Assembly (NCBI RefSeq): GCF_015356825.1
Contig: NZ_JAACYW010000010.1
Location: 1-64,000, forward strand
Direction of reading: 5' to 3'
Length of the DNA stretch: 64,000 bases
Source: Catenulispora rubra
GTDB taxonomy: Bacteria; Actinomycetota; Actinomycetes; Streptomycetales; Catenulisporaceae
This document shows, piece by piece, positions 35,801 to 42,973 of this stretch. The notes under the pieces were generated by a model. The model saw only the letters and a list, made by a program, of their open reading frames with translations. It searched no databases and was not told the DNA's origin. Position 1 is the stretch's first letter. Each line of letters opens with the position of its first letter. The position numbers and the translations under genes were made by a program.

Positions 35801-36485
35801 CGTCTCCACCATCGACATGCGGGTCGGCGACGTCCTGCCCGAGCGTCCCGGACCGCTGGACGCCGGTACCTCCGACGGCTACGTGCTCAGCAAGAAGACC
35901 GGCGAACACCTTGTCTTGGAAGCCGGCCGGCGCGGCCTGCCGGTCGGGGTCTACCGGCCGTGGCTGATCACCGGGGCCACCGGCACCGGTGCGGTCGGCG
36001 TCCGGGACCAGCTCGCGCTGTGTCTGGCCGGGAGTCTCATCGCGGCCCTGATGCCCGAGGACACCCCGATCCCGCTGCACGTGCTGCCCGTCGATCTGGT
36101 CTCCGCCGCGATCGTCCGGCTGTCCCGGCACGCACCGCGCTCCAACCCGGTGCACCAGTTCTACAACCCGCAGGTCGCGCCCATGAAGTCCATCCACGAA
36201 TACCTGACCCGGACCGGATACCGCTTCGACACCGTGCCCTACGCGCAGTGGCGGGTGCAGCTGGCACGCCGCACCGCCGGACGCCTGGACGGCCTCGCCG
36301 CCCTGCTGTCCATCGACGGCCCGATGAACGGGGACCCGGACGTCGTCGAGATCGGCAACAGCCTGTCCGGCCTCGGCGGCGACGCCGGGTTCCCGGCCAT
36401 CGACGTCGACTACGTCGCAAAGACCGTCGCATTCCTGGTCCGGCAGGGCATGGTGCCCGAACTGAGCACGAGCGGGGCGCAGTGA
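32853..36485 (+). CDS. Terminal NRPS: C-vestigial A-T-thioester reductase
   Basis: The protein has 1210 residues. It has a normal C domain (HHTVCDGWS near 150) and a shrunken region at 450-745 that keeps only shadows of an adenylation domain (GELWISGTAEPLYH, HTGRTARLVNG, LEFALRAHPDVTAAAAV). That region lacks the ATP-binding SGSTG motif, the YGPTE motif and the catalytic Lys. An intact carrier follows (DDFFDAGGTSLTA near 775), then a Rossmann reductase (LLTGGTGFLGGH near 857; Y-V-L-S-K near 1008). The reductase should release the peptide as an aldehyde or alcohol. With no working A domain, the carrier must be loaded in trans. The stand-alone A domain at 14731-17043 is the obvious candidate. 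Stop and next start overlap (TGATG). Confidence 0.92.
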   Translation: MTTLQGSAVFDPAVQDVFPLSFAQERIWFLEQLDPGSAAFTITAALQVRGRLDPAALDRALTALADRHEVLRTRFDHDGTAPVQIIAPDAGTVLRIVDVSGLPGGQARAAAEAIAVRQAHSSFDLRQGPMMRAALVRIAAKEGLLLIVLHHTVCDGWSADLLIRDLAELYRAELRGEPPELPELPIQYADFAVWQRETLAESGLDEQLAYWKRALAGVPRVLDLPTDRPRPAEQDFGGAMTSRELGPDLAAALVDAARAEGATPFMLLLAAYQSVLARRSGQPAFLVGTPVSGRTRPETAELLGCFINMLALPADVAGDPTVRELLARVRRTCLDGYAHQDLPFEHLVTELDPPRDLGRAPLAQVLLAVQDGLSGDVEVEGVTLAPAPVASGVASYDLTLDAQLAAEGFRLNLVYATALFESATAEGILEDVVAVLTAMSESLDIRISDLPIGAGLEAADEIGADEVRRIAAEVLGTSRATDVLAAGDAAALADRSATVGICIRDDAVRESARTLARLVGTPFLELDPTAPPAYVNRHLNTVAVLLTDREDLAALPALSQRSYPLAPAQISRDLVFPLRALTGDVPTIGLIDFTGVPALPGARGELWISGTAEPLYHLGGAAQTAEVLTPAPGGARRLHTGRTARLVNGAVELLDPPDLSELEFALRAHPDVTAAAAVYTAAGETVAVHAPAEVEDLAAHLAAELPARLLPDRYLGLPELPDTPEALLAATAQRTSGYEGAVRPRTHLERAILDCFGTALDRRDIGIHDDFFDAGGTSLTAARLIVALPEAVGMPVPLKTLFTHSTVATLAAALEGPDGPGVPDSAVEMALHDEQLPADIVPSGTARPAPPDGGLGCVLLTGGTGFLGGHMIAELLRNGATEIVCLVRGENPAERLAANLADYDQDDVDPAKLTILPGDLTLPRFGLDEAGFAELADRLDIIYHCAAHMNFILPYRVLRAPNVVGTTEILRLACTGRPTPVHYVSTIDMRVGDVLPERPGPLDAGTSDGYVLSKKTGEHLVLEAGRRGLPVGVYRPWLITGATGTGAVGVRDQLALCLAGSLIAALMPEDTPIPLHVLPVDLVSAAIVRLSRHAPRSNPVHQFYNPQVAPMKSIHEYLTRTGYRFDTVPYAQWRVQLARRTAGRLDGLAALLSIDGPMNGDPDVVEIGNSLSGLGGDAGFPAIDVDYVAKTVAFLVRQGMVPELSTSGAQ

Positions 36486-37273
36486 TGACCGTCGAACTCA
36501 CCAGCCCCTGGCTGCGTCGCGCCGTAGACAAGGCCGAATCCGCAGGGGACGACCCCATCCGGCTGTTCTGCCTTCCGCACGCAGGCTCCGGACCGGCTCG
36601 CTACCTGGCCTGGACCGACCGCCTCGACGGCATCGACCTGATCGGCGTCTGCCTGCCCGGTCATGAACGTCGCGTCGCCGAGCCACCGCTGCGTCGCGTC
36701 GCAGACATCGTCGACGCCCTCGCCGATGCGATGGGCCCGCACCTGGACCGGCCTTTCGGTCTGTTCGGCCACAGCTTCGGCGGCCTGCTCTCCTTCGAAC
36801 TCGCCCGGCGGCTCGAAGTCGACGGCGCGCGACCGCTGCACGTGTTCGTCTCCGGCTCCGCGGCCGAACCCTTCGGCCAGGCCGGGCCACCGGTCGCGGA
36901 CCTTGATGAGGAGGCCTTCCTCGCCCACGTCGGCACCCTCGGGGGCCTGGACCCCGACGTCCTGGCCCATCCCGACCTCGTCGATCTCGTCATTCCCGCC
37001 CTGCGCGCCGACTACGAGGCCGCAGAGGCCCACACCCCGGACCCCGCCGCCGCCGTGAACGCACCGATCACGGCGATCGGCGGACTGCACGACCCCGCGG
37101 CACCACCGGGCGCCCTCATCGCCTGGGGGCGGCACACCGCCGGACCTTTCTCCCGCATCACCCTGCCCGGCGGCCACTTCGCCCTGTTCGACCAGGAGCA
37201 CAACGTGCTCCGCACCGTTCGGACCACCCTGACCGCGGCCGACCGGGCCACCCGCGTGGCCGGCCGCATCTGA
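36485..37273 (+). CDS. Type II thioesterase
   Basis: The 262-residue alpha/beta hydrolase follows the TEII pattern: FCLPHAGSGPARYLAWTDRL at the N-terminus, the nucleophile elbow FGHSFGG, a downstream Asp (GLHDPAAPP) and the catalytic His in LPGGHFALF. Such enzymes remove mis-primed or stalled acyl groups from carrier domains. The ATG overlaps the last base of the preceding NRPS stop, so it is translationally coupled to the assembly line. Confidence 0.93.
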   Translation: MTVELTSPWLRRAVDKAESAGDDPIRLFCLPHAGSGPARYLAWTDRLDGIDLIGVCLPGHERRVAEPPLRRVADIVDALADAMGPHLDRPFGLFGHSFGGLLSFELARRLEVDGARPLHVFVSGSAAEPFGQAGPPVADLDEEAFLAHVGTLGGLDPDVLAHPDLVDLVIPALRADYEAAEAHTPDPAAAVNAPITAIGGLHDPAAPPGALIAWGRHTAGPFSRITLPGGHFALFDQEHNVLRTVRTTLTAADRATRVAGRI

Positions 37274-37286
37274 AGGAGGCACCACC

Positions 37287-39920
37287 TTGAGATCCTGGAG
37301 AAGGAGCCTGACACCGCGTGGCCGGCTCGGCTTGCGGGTGACCTCGCTGGTCGGGGCGCTCGCGCTGGCCGTGGCGGTCCTGCAGGTGTCGGTCGCCGGC
37401 GCCGGAACCATCCCGCCGCTGGGCGCCGCCATCAACCCCGGCACCGGGGTGTGGATCACCGCTGGCCAGGGCGACGTACCGCACGACCAGACCCTCGGCC
37501 TGCCCGGCCTGGACAGCAGCGCCACCGTCTCCTTCGAGGCGAATGGCACCGCGCACATCAACGCCGGCACCGACGCCGACATGTTCCGGGCTCTGGGCTA
37601 CACCCAGGCCCGCTTCCGCCTGTTCGAGATGGACATGGCGCGCCGCCAGGCCGAAGGACGACTGGCCGAGACCACCAACGACCCCGCCGCGCTGCCCTCC
37701 GACGAGTACGAGCTCGACCTCGGGCTGCTGCGCGCCTCCCAGCGGGACTGGGACGCGCTGCCGACGGACTCCCCGGCGCGCGCCGTGCTCAACGAGTACA
37801 CGCAGGGGGTCAACGCCGCCATGGCGCAGATGAAGAAAGACAATGCCCTGCCTCTCTACTACAAGCTCTTGAACTTCTCCGCCGAGCCGTGGACCCCGGT
37901 CGACAGCCTGGCCGTGCAGCGGCTGGAGACCCAGACGCTTTCCTTCGACCCGCTGCCGACCGCGTACAGCTACATCGCCGGAGCGTTCGGCCAGCAGAAG
38001 TTCACCCAGCTCTACAAGTCCGTCGGGCAGAACCCGCAGTATCCGTTCGACCCGGGCCCGTACCAGAAGCTGCCACTGACCCCGATGCCGGCGCGCGACG
38101 ACGGCGCCCCGACGCCGACCGGCGGTACCGTGCCGCAGGCGGCGGGCTCGGCGGCCCAGTTCCAGACTGGTTCCTCCGCGCAGGCGATCGATGCGTCTCT
38201 TGCGCTCCAGGACCGGATGTCGCAGCTTCCTGTGAACGCCTACCACACCATCGGCGACAGTAACGCGTGGGTGGTCTCCGGCAAGCTCACGGCCTCCGGC
38301 AAGCCGATCATGGCCTCGGACCCGCATCTCAACCTGACCATGCCGTCGATCTGGTACCAGGTGGAGCTGAACTCCCCGTCCTACCACCTGTCCGGCGTGA
38401 CGCTGCCGGGTGTCCCGGCCGTCCTGGACGGCAAGAACCAGCACATCAGCTGGGGCCTGACCAACTCGCAGCGCCCGAACACCTTCTACTACCTGGAGCA
38501 GACTGACGCAGCGCACCCTGACCAGTACTTCTGGGACGGACAGTGGCGGCCGATGGCCAAGATCGTCAACAAGATCAAGAAGCACGACGGCTCGATGGTC
38601 ACGTACACGACCCGGATGACCGTGCACGGCCCGATCATGACCGTCCAGGGAGTCACCGCGGCGGTGTACTTCACCGGCACGATGCCCAGCGACAACCTCG
38701 ACAGCATGCTGACGATCGAGAAGGCCACCACCTTCGACCAGGTCCACCAGGCATTGCGCACCTGGGTCACCCCGGCGCAGAACTTCGCCTACGCCGACGA
38801 CTCCGGGAACATCGGCATCATCAACGCCGGCGTGCAGCCCCAGACCTCCGACAGCTGCCTGCCGTACCTGCCGATGTCCGGCACGGGGGCGTGCGACGTC
38901 ACCGGCAGCATCCCGTTCGAGGCACTGCCGATCACCTACAACCCGCCGTCCGGCTTCGCCCAGACCGCCAACCAGCGTGAGGTCGGCACCGACTACCCGT
39001 ACTACTACGGCGAGGGCTACGACTTCTTCGACCAGGGGTGGCGGTCCACCGAGATCACCAAGGCGCTGACGGGGGCGACCGACATCACCTCCCAGCAGAT
39101 GCAGAACCTGCAGATGTCCTCGGTCGACGACGTCGCCCGGAACCTGCTGCCCACGGTGCTGAACGACTTGCAGGGCGGGCAGTGGGACCCGACGGAGACC
39201 AAGGCGATCAACGACCTGAAGAACTGGAACTACAACGTCACCGCGAACTCCACCGCGGCCGCCGTGTTCGGCCGGTTCATGGTGATGTACGGGTACGACG
39301 TGTGGCACCCGCTCTGGCAGCAGTACAAGGTCCCGGCGCCGCCACGCGACGTGTTCACGCCGCGCACCAGCGACAGCACCTACGCCGTGGACGGACTCAA
39401 CGGCCTGCTGATCAACATGACCGTCGGCGACACGACCAATCCGGTGTTCTCGCCGCCCGGATCGACGACCCATGACGCGACCGACGTGGTCCGCGCCGCG
39501 TTCGCCTCCGCCGTCGCCGGCCTGGAGAAGACGCGCGGGCCCGACGAGAGCAAGTGGACATTCGGCGGCAGTCACAAGGTGATGATCGCCTCGCTGCTGA
39601 AGTCGCCGACGCTCGACGAGGGCCCGTTCCCCACCGGCGGCAGCGGCCGCACCATCGACTCCGTGGTCAGCGCCGCCCCCGTGCGGCACGGCAAGACCCT
39701 CACCGGCGTGGCCGTCGGCGGCGTCAGCTGGCGCATGGTCGTCGACTGGGGCACCGGGCAGGCGGTCGGCGTCTATCCCGGCGGACAGAGCGAGAACCCC
39801 GCTTCCCCCTGGTACTCGGACCGGCTCGCCGACTGGTTCGCCGGACGCAACTCACCCCTGCTCGAGGGCACTCAGGCCCTGGCAGCGACGAAGGGACGGA
39901 CATGGACACTCAAGCCCTGA
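37287..39920 (+). CDS. Secreted penicillin-acylase-family N-acyl hydrolase
   Basis: The 877-residue Ntn hydrolase starts at a TTG behind a very strong GAAGGAGG site. An N-terminal hydrophobic export segment (VTSLVGALALAVAVLQVSVA) is followed by the alpha chain. The autoprocessing site and nucleophile lie in GDSNAWVVSG (Ser325), then the beta chain with ASDPHLNLTMPSIWYQVEL. This is the S45 family, which includes penicillin G acylase and the pyoverdine acylase PvdQ. Encoded directly after the thioesterase in a FAAL-initiated NRPS operon, it may remove the fatty acyl group outside the membrane, turning an acylated precursor into the final product. Self-resistance by hydrolysis is an alternative. 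Confidence 0.9.
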   Translation: MRSWRRSLTPRGRLGLRVTSLVGALALAVAVLQVSVAGAGTIPPLGAAINPGTGVWITAGQGDVPHDQTLGLPGLDSSATVSFEANGTAHINAGTDADMFRALGYTQARFRLFEMDMARRQAEGRLAETTNDPAALPSDEYELDLGLLRASQRDWDALPTDSPARAVLNEYTQGVNAAMAQMKKDNALPLYYKLLNFSAEPWTPVDSLAVQRLETQTLSFDPLPTAYSYIAGAFGQQKFTQLYKSVGQNPQYPFDPGPYQKLPLTPMPARDDGAPTPTGGTVPQAAGSAAQFQTGSSAQAIDASLALQDRMSQLPVNAYHTIGDSNAWVVSGKLTASGKPIMASDPHLNLTMPSIWYQVELNSPSYHLSGVTLPGVPAVLDGKNQHISWGLTNSQRPNTFYYLEQTDAAHPDQYFWDGQWRPMAKIVNKIKKHDGSMVTYTTRMTVHGPIMTVQGVTAAVYFTGTMPSDNLDSMLTIEKATTFDQVHQALRTWVTPAQNFAYADDSGNIGIINAGVQPQTSDSCLPYLPMSGTGACDVTGSIPFEALPITYNPPSGFAQTANQREVGTDYPYYYGEGYDFFDQGWRSTEITKALTGATDITSQQMQNLQMSSVDDVARNLLPTVLNDLQGGQWDPTETKAINDLKNWNYNVTANSTAAAVFGRFMVMYGYDVWHPLWQQYKVPAPPRDVFTPRTSDSTYAVDGLNGLLINMTVGDTTNPVFSPPGSTTHDATDVVRAAFASAVAGLEKTRGPDESKWTFGGSHKVMIASLLKSPTLDEGPFPTGGSGRTIDSVVSAAPVRHGKTLTGVAVGGVSWRMVVDWGTGQAVGVYPGGQSENPASPWYSDRLADWFAGRNSPLLEGTQALAATKGRTWTLKP

Positions 39921-40462
39921 CCCGGCGCCTGCCCGGCAGGCGCACCGGCCGCCTGGCCGGCATCGCGGACACGGACACGGGTACGGCCGTGCTCGGCCGG
40001 ATCCTCACCCGCGGAACGGCCGTCGGCGTCGGCGGCGTCGTCCTGGACTGGGGCGGCAACCAGCTCGGCTGGTGGTGGGTCACCATCCTCGCCGGCATCG
40101 GGGCCGCACTGCTGCTGCGCGGCCGCGCGGTGGCCGTGTTCATCGTGGCGGTGCCGCTGGTCAGCTGGGGCGGCGATCTGTTCCGGCGCTGGACCGAGAT
40201 GGACACCACGCGGGTCTCCCGCGTCACCATCGGCCTGGCCGGCATCAGCGACAACGCCGCGTGGCTCGGCTATGTGCTGACCGTGCTGTACGCGATCGCG
40301 CTGTGCGGCACCGGGGCGTGGGTGACCGCGGCCGTGCGGCAGGTCGTCGGCGCCACTCAGGAAGTGCGGCACGGGACCGGAGCGGTCCCGGCACCGGTGC
40401 CCGCCGAGGCCCCCATCGAACACCACATCGAGCACCAGGAGGAGACGGTCGGCGATGTCTGA
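39902..40462 (+). CDS. Small membrane protein in NRPS operon
   Basis: The 186-residue protein shows three to four hydrophobic helices (WVTILAGIGAALLLRGRAVA, VFIVAVPLVSW, LGYVLTVLYAIALCGTGAWV) and a charged tail ending IEHHIEHQEE. Its ATG overlaps the acylase gene by 19 bp and its end overlaps the MbtH gene by 8 bp, so it belongs to the operon. No family recognised. It might be an accessory of the acylase or of export. Confidence 0.75.
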   Translation: MDTQALTRRLPGRRTGRLAGIADTDTGTAVLGRILTRGTAVGVGGVVLDWGGNQLGWWWVTILAGIGAALLLRGRAVAVFIVAVPLVSWGGDLFRRWTEMDTTRVSRVTIGLAGISDNAAWLGYVLTVLYAIALCGTGAWVTAAVRQVVGATQEVRHGTGAVPAPVPAEAPIEHHIEHQEETVGDV

Positions 40463-40685
40463 CGACGAGGACACCCGCGAGTACGCGGTCGTGATCAACC
40501 ACGAGGAGCAGTACTCGATCTGGCCGACCGGCCGCGAGCTGCCCAACGGCTGGACCGAGGTCGGCGTCCGCGGTCCCAAGCGCGAGTGCCTGGACCACAT
40601 CGACCAGGTGTGGACCGACATGCGGCCGCTGAGCCTGCGCAAGGCGATGGCCGCCGCTGCCGCCGGACAGTCGGCGGGGGAGTGA
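40455..40685 (+). CDS. MbtH-like protein
   Basis: The 76-residue protein carries the MbtH hallmark residues: NHEEQYSIWP, then LPNGWTEVGV and WTDMRPLSLR. MbtH proteins bind adenylation domains and are needed for their solubility or activity. One copy in the operon can serve the A domains of the assembly line and possibly the YqcI-fused A domain. It overlaps the preceding gene by 8 bp. Confidence 0.95.
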   Translation: MSDDEDTREYAVVINHEEQYSIWPTGRELPNGWTEVGVRGPKRECLDHIDQVWTDMRPLSLRKAMAAAAAGQSAGE

Positions 40686-40687
40686 GC

Positions 40688-40915
40688 ATGCTGCGATACA
40701 GCCGGGCCTACCTGCCTGAGGCGCTGGGGGCCTTCGCCCCGGCGTCACAGTGGGTGGGCGCGCAGGAGCCCGAGGGCCCGGTGTTCCTCTGGGACGACCT
40801 CAGCCTTACCACCGACCCGTTCGTCGACGAGCCGGCGTACCGCGACGAGAGCGAGCAATGGCAGCGGTTCTGCCGTGAGCAGCTCGGGTTCGCGGTCCCG
40901 GCCGACGTGGGCTGA
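40688..40915 (+). CDS. Small 75-residue protein, last gene of operon
   Basis: This acidic, aromatic-rich soluble peptide (VFLWDDLSLTTDPFVDEP, then QWQRFCREQLGFAVP) begins 2 bp after the MbtH stop and ends just before a strong terminator, so it is the last gene of the biosynthetic operon. I do not recognise it. Coding character is supported by tight spacing and GC-rich third positions. A role as an NRPS accessory or immunity peptide is only a guess. Confidence 0.65.
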   Translation: MLRYSRAYLPEALGAFAPASQWVGAQEPEGPVFLWDDLSLTTDPFVDEPAYRDESEQWQRFCREQLGFAVPADVG

Positions 40916-40933
40916 GCCGCTTTCACTGCCAAG

Positions 40934-40970
40934 GAGCTGCCGGACCAGATCGGGTCTGGTCCGGCAGCTC
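40934..40970 (+). terminator. Strong terminator closing the NRPS operon
   Basis: A perfect 16-bp inverted repeat, GAGCTGCCGGACCAGA / TCTGGTCCGGCAGCTC, with a 5-nt loop (TCGGG) begins 18 bp after the last stop codon. It has no long U-run. It marks the right border of the biosynthetic transcript. Confidence 0.9.
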
Positions 40971-41001
40971 GAAGAGCCATATGAGTCATGGGAGGTCGTC
41001 G

Positions 41002-42279
41002 ATGAGTGCCGAACCCGCGATGGCGACGCCGGCCGCGTCACCGAAGACCCGCTCGCCGTTCGCCTCGCTGCGGCGCCGTGACTTCCGCATCCTGGTCGCC
41101 GGGCAGTCTCTGTCCACGCTCGGCGACATGGTGTACCTGGTCGCGCTGCCGTTCCTGATCCTCGGCTCCGGCTACGCCACCAGCGGCTTGAGTACCACAC
41201 TCACCGGCTTCGGCCTGGCCAGGATCGTCACCGCGCTGCCCGGTGGAGCGCTGGCGGACCGGTTCGGCGCGCGGCCGGTGATGCTCGGCGCCGACGTTGT
41301 CCGCTGTGGGGCGCTGACCGCGTTGACGGTCACTGCGGCGCGCGGGACGCCCTCGTTGGCGCAGCTGGTCGTCACCGGCGTGGTGCTCGGGGCCTGCGAA
41401 GGGGCGCATCTTCCGGCGTACCGGTCCATCACGCCGGCGCTCGTCCCCGATGCGGAGTTGCCCGCCGCGAACTCCGTCAGCATCGCTGCGAACCTGTTCG
41501 CCAACGTCATCGGGCCGCCGATCGGAGGCGCGCTCGTTGCGCTGGTCGCGCCATGGCCGGCGATCGGTGCGGACGCTGCATCGTTCGCGGTGTCGGCGCT
41601 GGCGCTGGTGGCCATCAATCAGCGGCATCGGGCCACGGTTTCGACCGAGGACTCGCCTTCGGCGCTCGCACCCGATCAGCCGGACACTCCCAGAACGCTG
41701 TCCCTCGCCGCCTTCGTCCGCTCCTCGTCGCTGTATCGCACGGTCCTGCTGATGACGGCGGTCCTGGGCGCATCGGTCGGCGGCACGCTGGAGGTCGCCC
41801 TGCCAGTCCTGACGCGCAGCCGCCACGACCTCGGGCCCGCCGGCTACGGCTGGCTGATGGCCGCCCTCGGCTTGGGCATGCTCAGCGGCGGCGGGTCGGC
41901 CGGCGCCCTCGTCCACGGCAAGCGCCAGGGCTTGATTGTCGTCGCGGCGCTCGCCGTCAACGGCGGCCTGCTCGCTGCGCTACCTCATGTCGGCGGCCTG
42001 CTTCCGATGGTGGTGACGATGGCGGTGATCGGTGCGCTCGACGGTGTCCTGGCCGTGCTGGTCATGACCGCGACTCAGCGCATGCCGCCGCCCTACCTGC
42101 TGGCCCGGGCCCAGGCTCTGATCAGCCTGGTCACCTTCGCCATGTTCCCGCTGTCGGTGACCGTCGCCGGCCTCGTCCTGCACCACTGGTCCCCTGCGGC
42201 GATGTTCCACCTCACCGGTCTCGGTTTCGCAGTGGTGGCGCTGACCGGTCTGGCCAGCCGCAGCCTCCGCCGGCTTTAG
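41002..42279 (+). CDS. MFS transporter
   Basis: The 425-residue protein has about twelve membrane helices and the motif GGALADRFGARPVM (G-x-x-x-D-R-x-G-x-R) after helix two. It looks like an enterobactin-exporter/DHA3-type MFS protein (RDFRILVAGQSLSTLGDMVY). The ATG has a GGGAGGT site. It starts 32 bp after the terminator, on the same strand as the peptide cluster, so it could export the product with some read-through, but this is inference. Its stop codon overlaps that of the convergent MOSC gene. Confidence 0.85.
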   Translation: MSAEPAMATPAASPKTRSPFASLRRRDFRILVAGQSLSTLGDMVYLVALPFLILGSGYATSGLSTTLTGFGLARIVTALPGGALADRFGARPVMLGADVVRCGALTALTVTAARGTPSLAQLVVTGVVLGACEGAHLPAYRSITPALVPDAELPAANSVSIAANLFANVIGPPIGGALVALVAPWPAIGADAASFAVSALALVAINQRHRATVSTEDSPSALAPDQPDTPRTLSLAAFVRSSSLYRTVLLMTAVLGASVGGTLEVALPVLTRSRHDLGPAGYGWLMAALGLGMLSGGGSAGALVHGKRQGLIVVAALAVNGGLLAALPHVGGLLPMVVTMAVIGALDGVLAVLVMTATQRMPPPYLLARAQALISLVTFAMFPLSVTVAGLVLHHWSPAAMFHLTGLGFAVVALTGLASRSLRRL

Positions 42280-42929
42280 TCGTCGGATCCGCCGCTGCCC
42301 AGCCGTTTGCGCGCCCTCTCGGCCAGCGACTCGACCTCCAGCAGTCGCGGCAGCAGGTCGCGCTCGGTGGTCAGTGCGCGGAACGCCTCCGCGATGCTGA
42401 CCCCGTGTCCGGGCCGGTCGAGCACGGTGACCGAATCGCCGGCCTGAACGTCACCTTCCTCGACCACCCGCAGGTACGCGCCGGGGACTGCGCGCTTCGT
42501 GAACGTCTTGATCCATCCCTGCTCGCCGAGCCATCCGGCGAACGTCCGGCACGGAATCCGTGGCGCCGTCACCTCCAGCAGCACCGAGCCGATCCGCCAC
42601 CGCTCACCGACGACCGCGCCGGTGACGTCGAGTCCTGACGTGGTCAGGTTCTCGCCGAACACCCCGTTGTCGAGCACGCGGCCCAACGTGGCGGCCCATA
42701 CGTCCAGGTCTTCTCTCGCGTAGGCGTACACAGCCTGCGCCTCGCCGCCGTGGAACCGGGTATCGCACAGCGCGTCCCCGGACACCCCGCTGCCGCCGGG
42801 TTCGGGAACCGTGATCCGCACCGGCCCCGAGACCGGCCGCTTGTCGATACCGGTGAAGTCGGCGTCGGAGTGCTCGGTGGGCTGCGCCGATCCGACGTTC
42901 ACCGATACGACCAGGGGAAGCAACGCCAT
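42276..42929 (-). CDS. MOSC-domain protein
   Basis: The 217-residue protein fits the YiiM-like MOSC family: GVSGDALCDTRFHGGEAQAV, FGENLTTSGL, then RIPCRTFAGW with the conserved Cys, and VVEEGDVQAGD. MOSC proteins handle molybdenum-cofactor sulfur or reduce N-hydroxylated compounds together with a reductase. The start at MALLPLVV is the family start; the open frame upstream is not family-like. It ends tail-to-tail with the MFS gene with overlapping stop codons. Reduction of N-hydroxylated molecules would be an interesting link to the N-oxidising cluster, but this is speculative. Confidence 0.85.
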   Translation of the reverse strand: MALLPLVVSVNVGSAQPTEHSDADFTGIDKRPVSGPVRITVPEPGGSGVSGDALCDTRFHGGEAQAVYAYAREDLDVWAATLGRVLDNGVFGENLTTSGLDVTGAVVGERWRIGSVLLEVTAPRIPCRTFAGWLGEQGWIKTFTKRAVPGAYLRVVEEGDVQAGDSVTVLDRPGHGVSIAEAFRALTTERDLLPRLLEVESLAERARKRLGSGGSDD

Positions 42930-42973
42930 AACCCGACGATAGCCGGGTGCCGGGCGTGCGCGGGTCTCGCAGG

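Noticed and set aside
13260-36485. Isonitrile lipopeptide cluster (FAAL plus NRPS plus reductase)
   Set aside because: No ScoE-type iron oxygenase/decarboxylase or ScoD-type lyase is present; the SznF-like and YqcI genes point elsewhere.
37158-39689. 843-codon minus-strand open frame opposite the acylase
   Set aside because: Arg/Gly/Val-rich shadow composition, no start signal, and the plus-strand acylase is certain.
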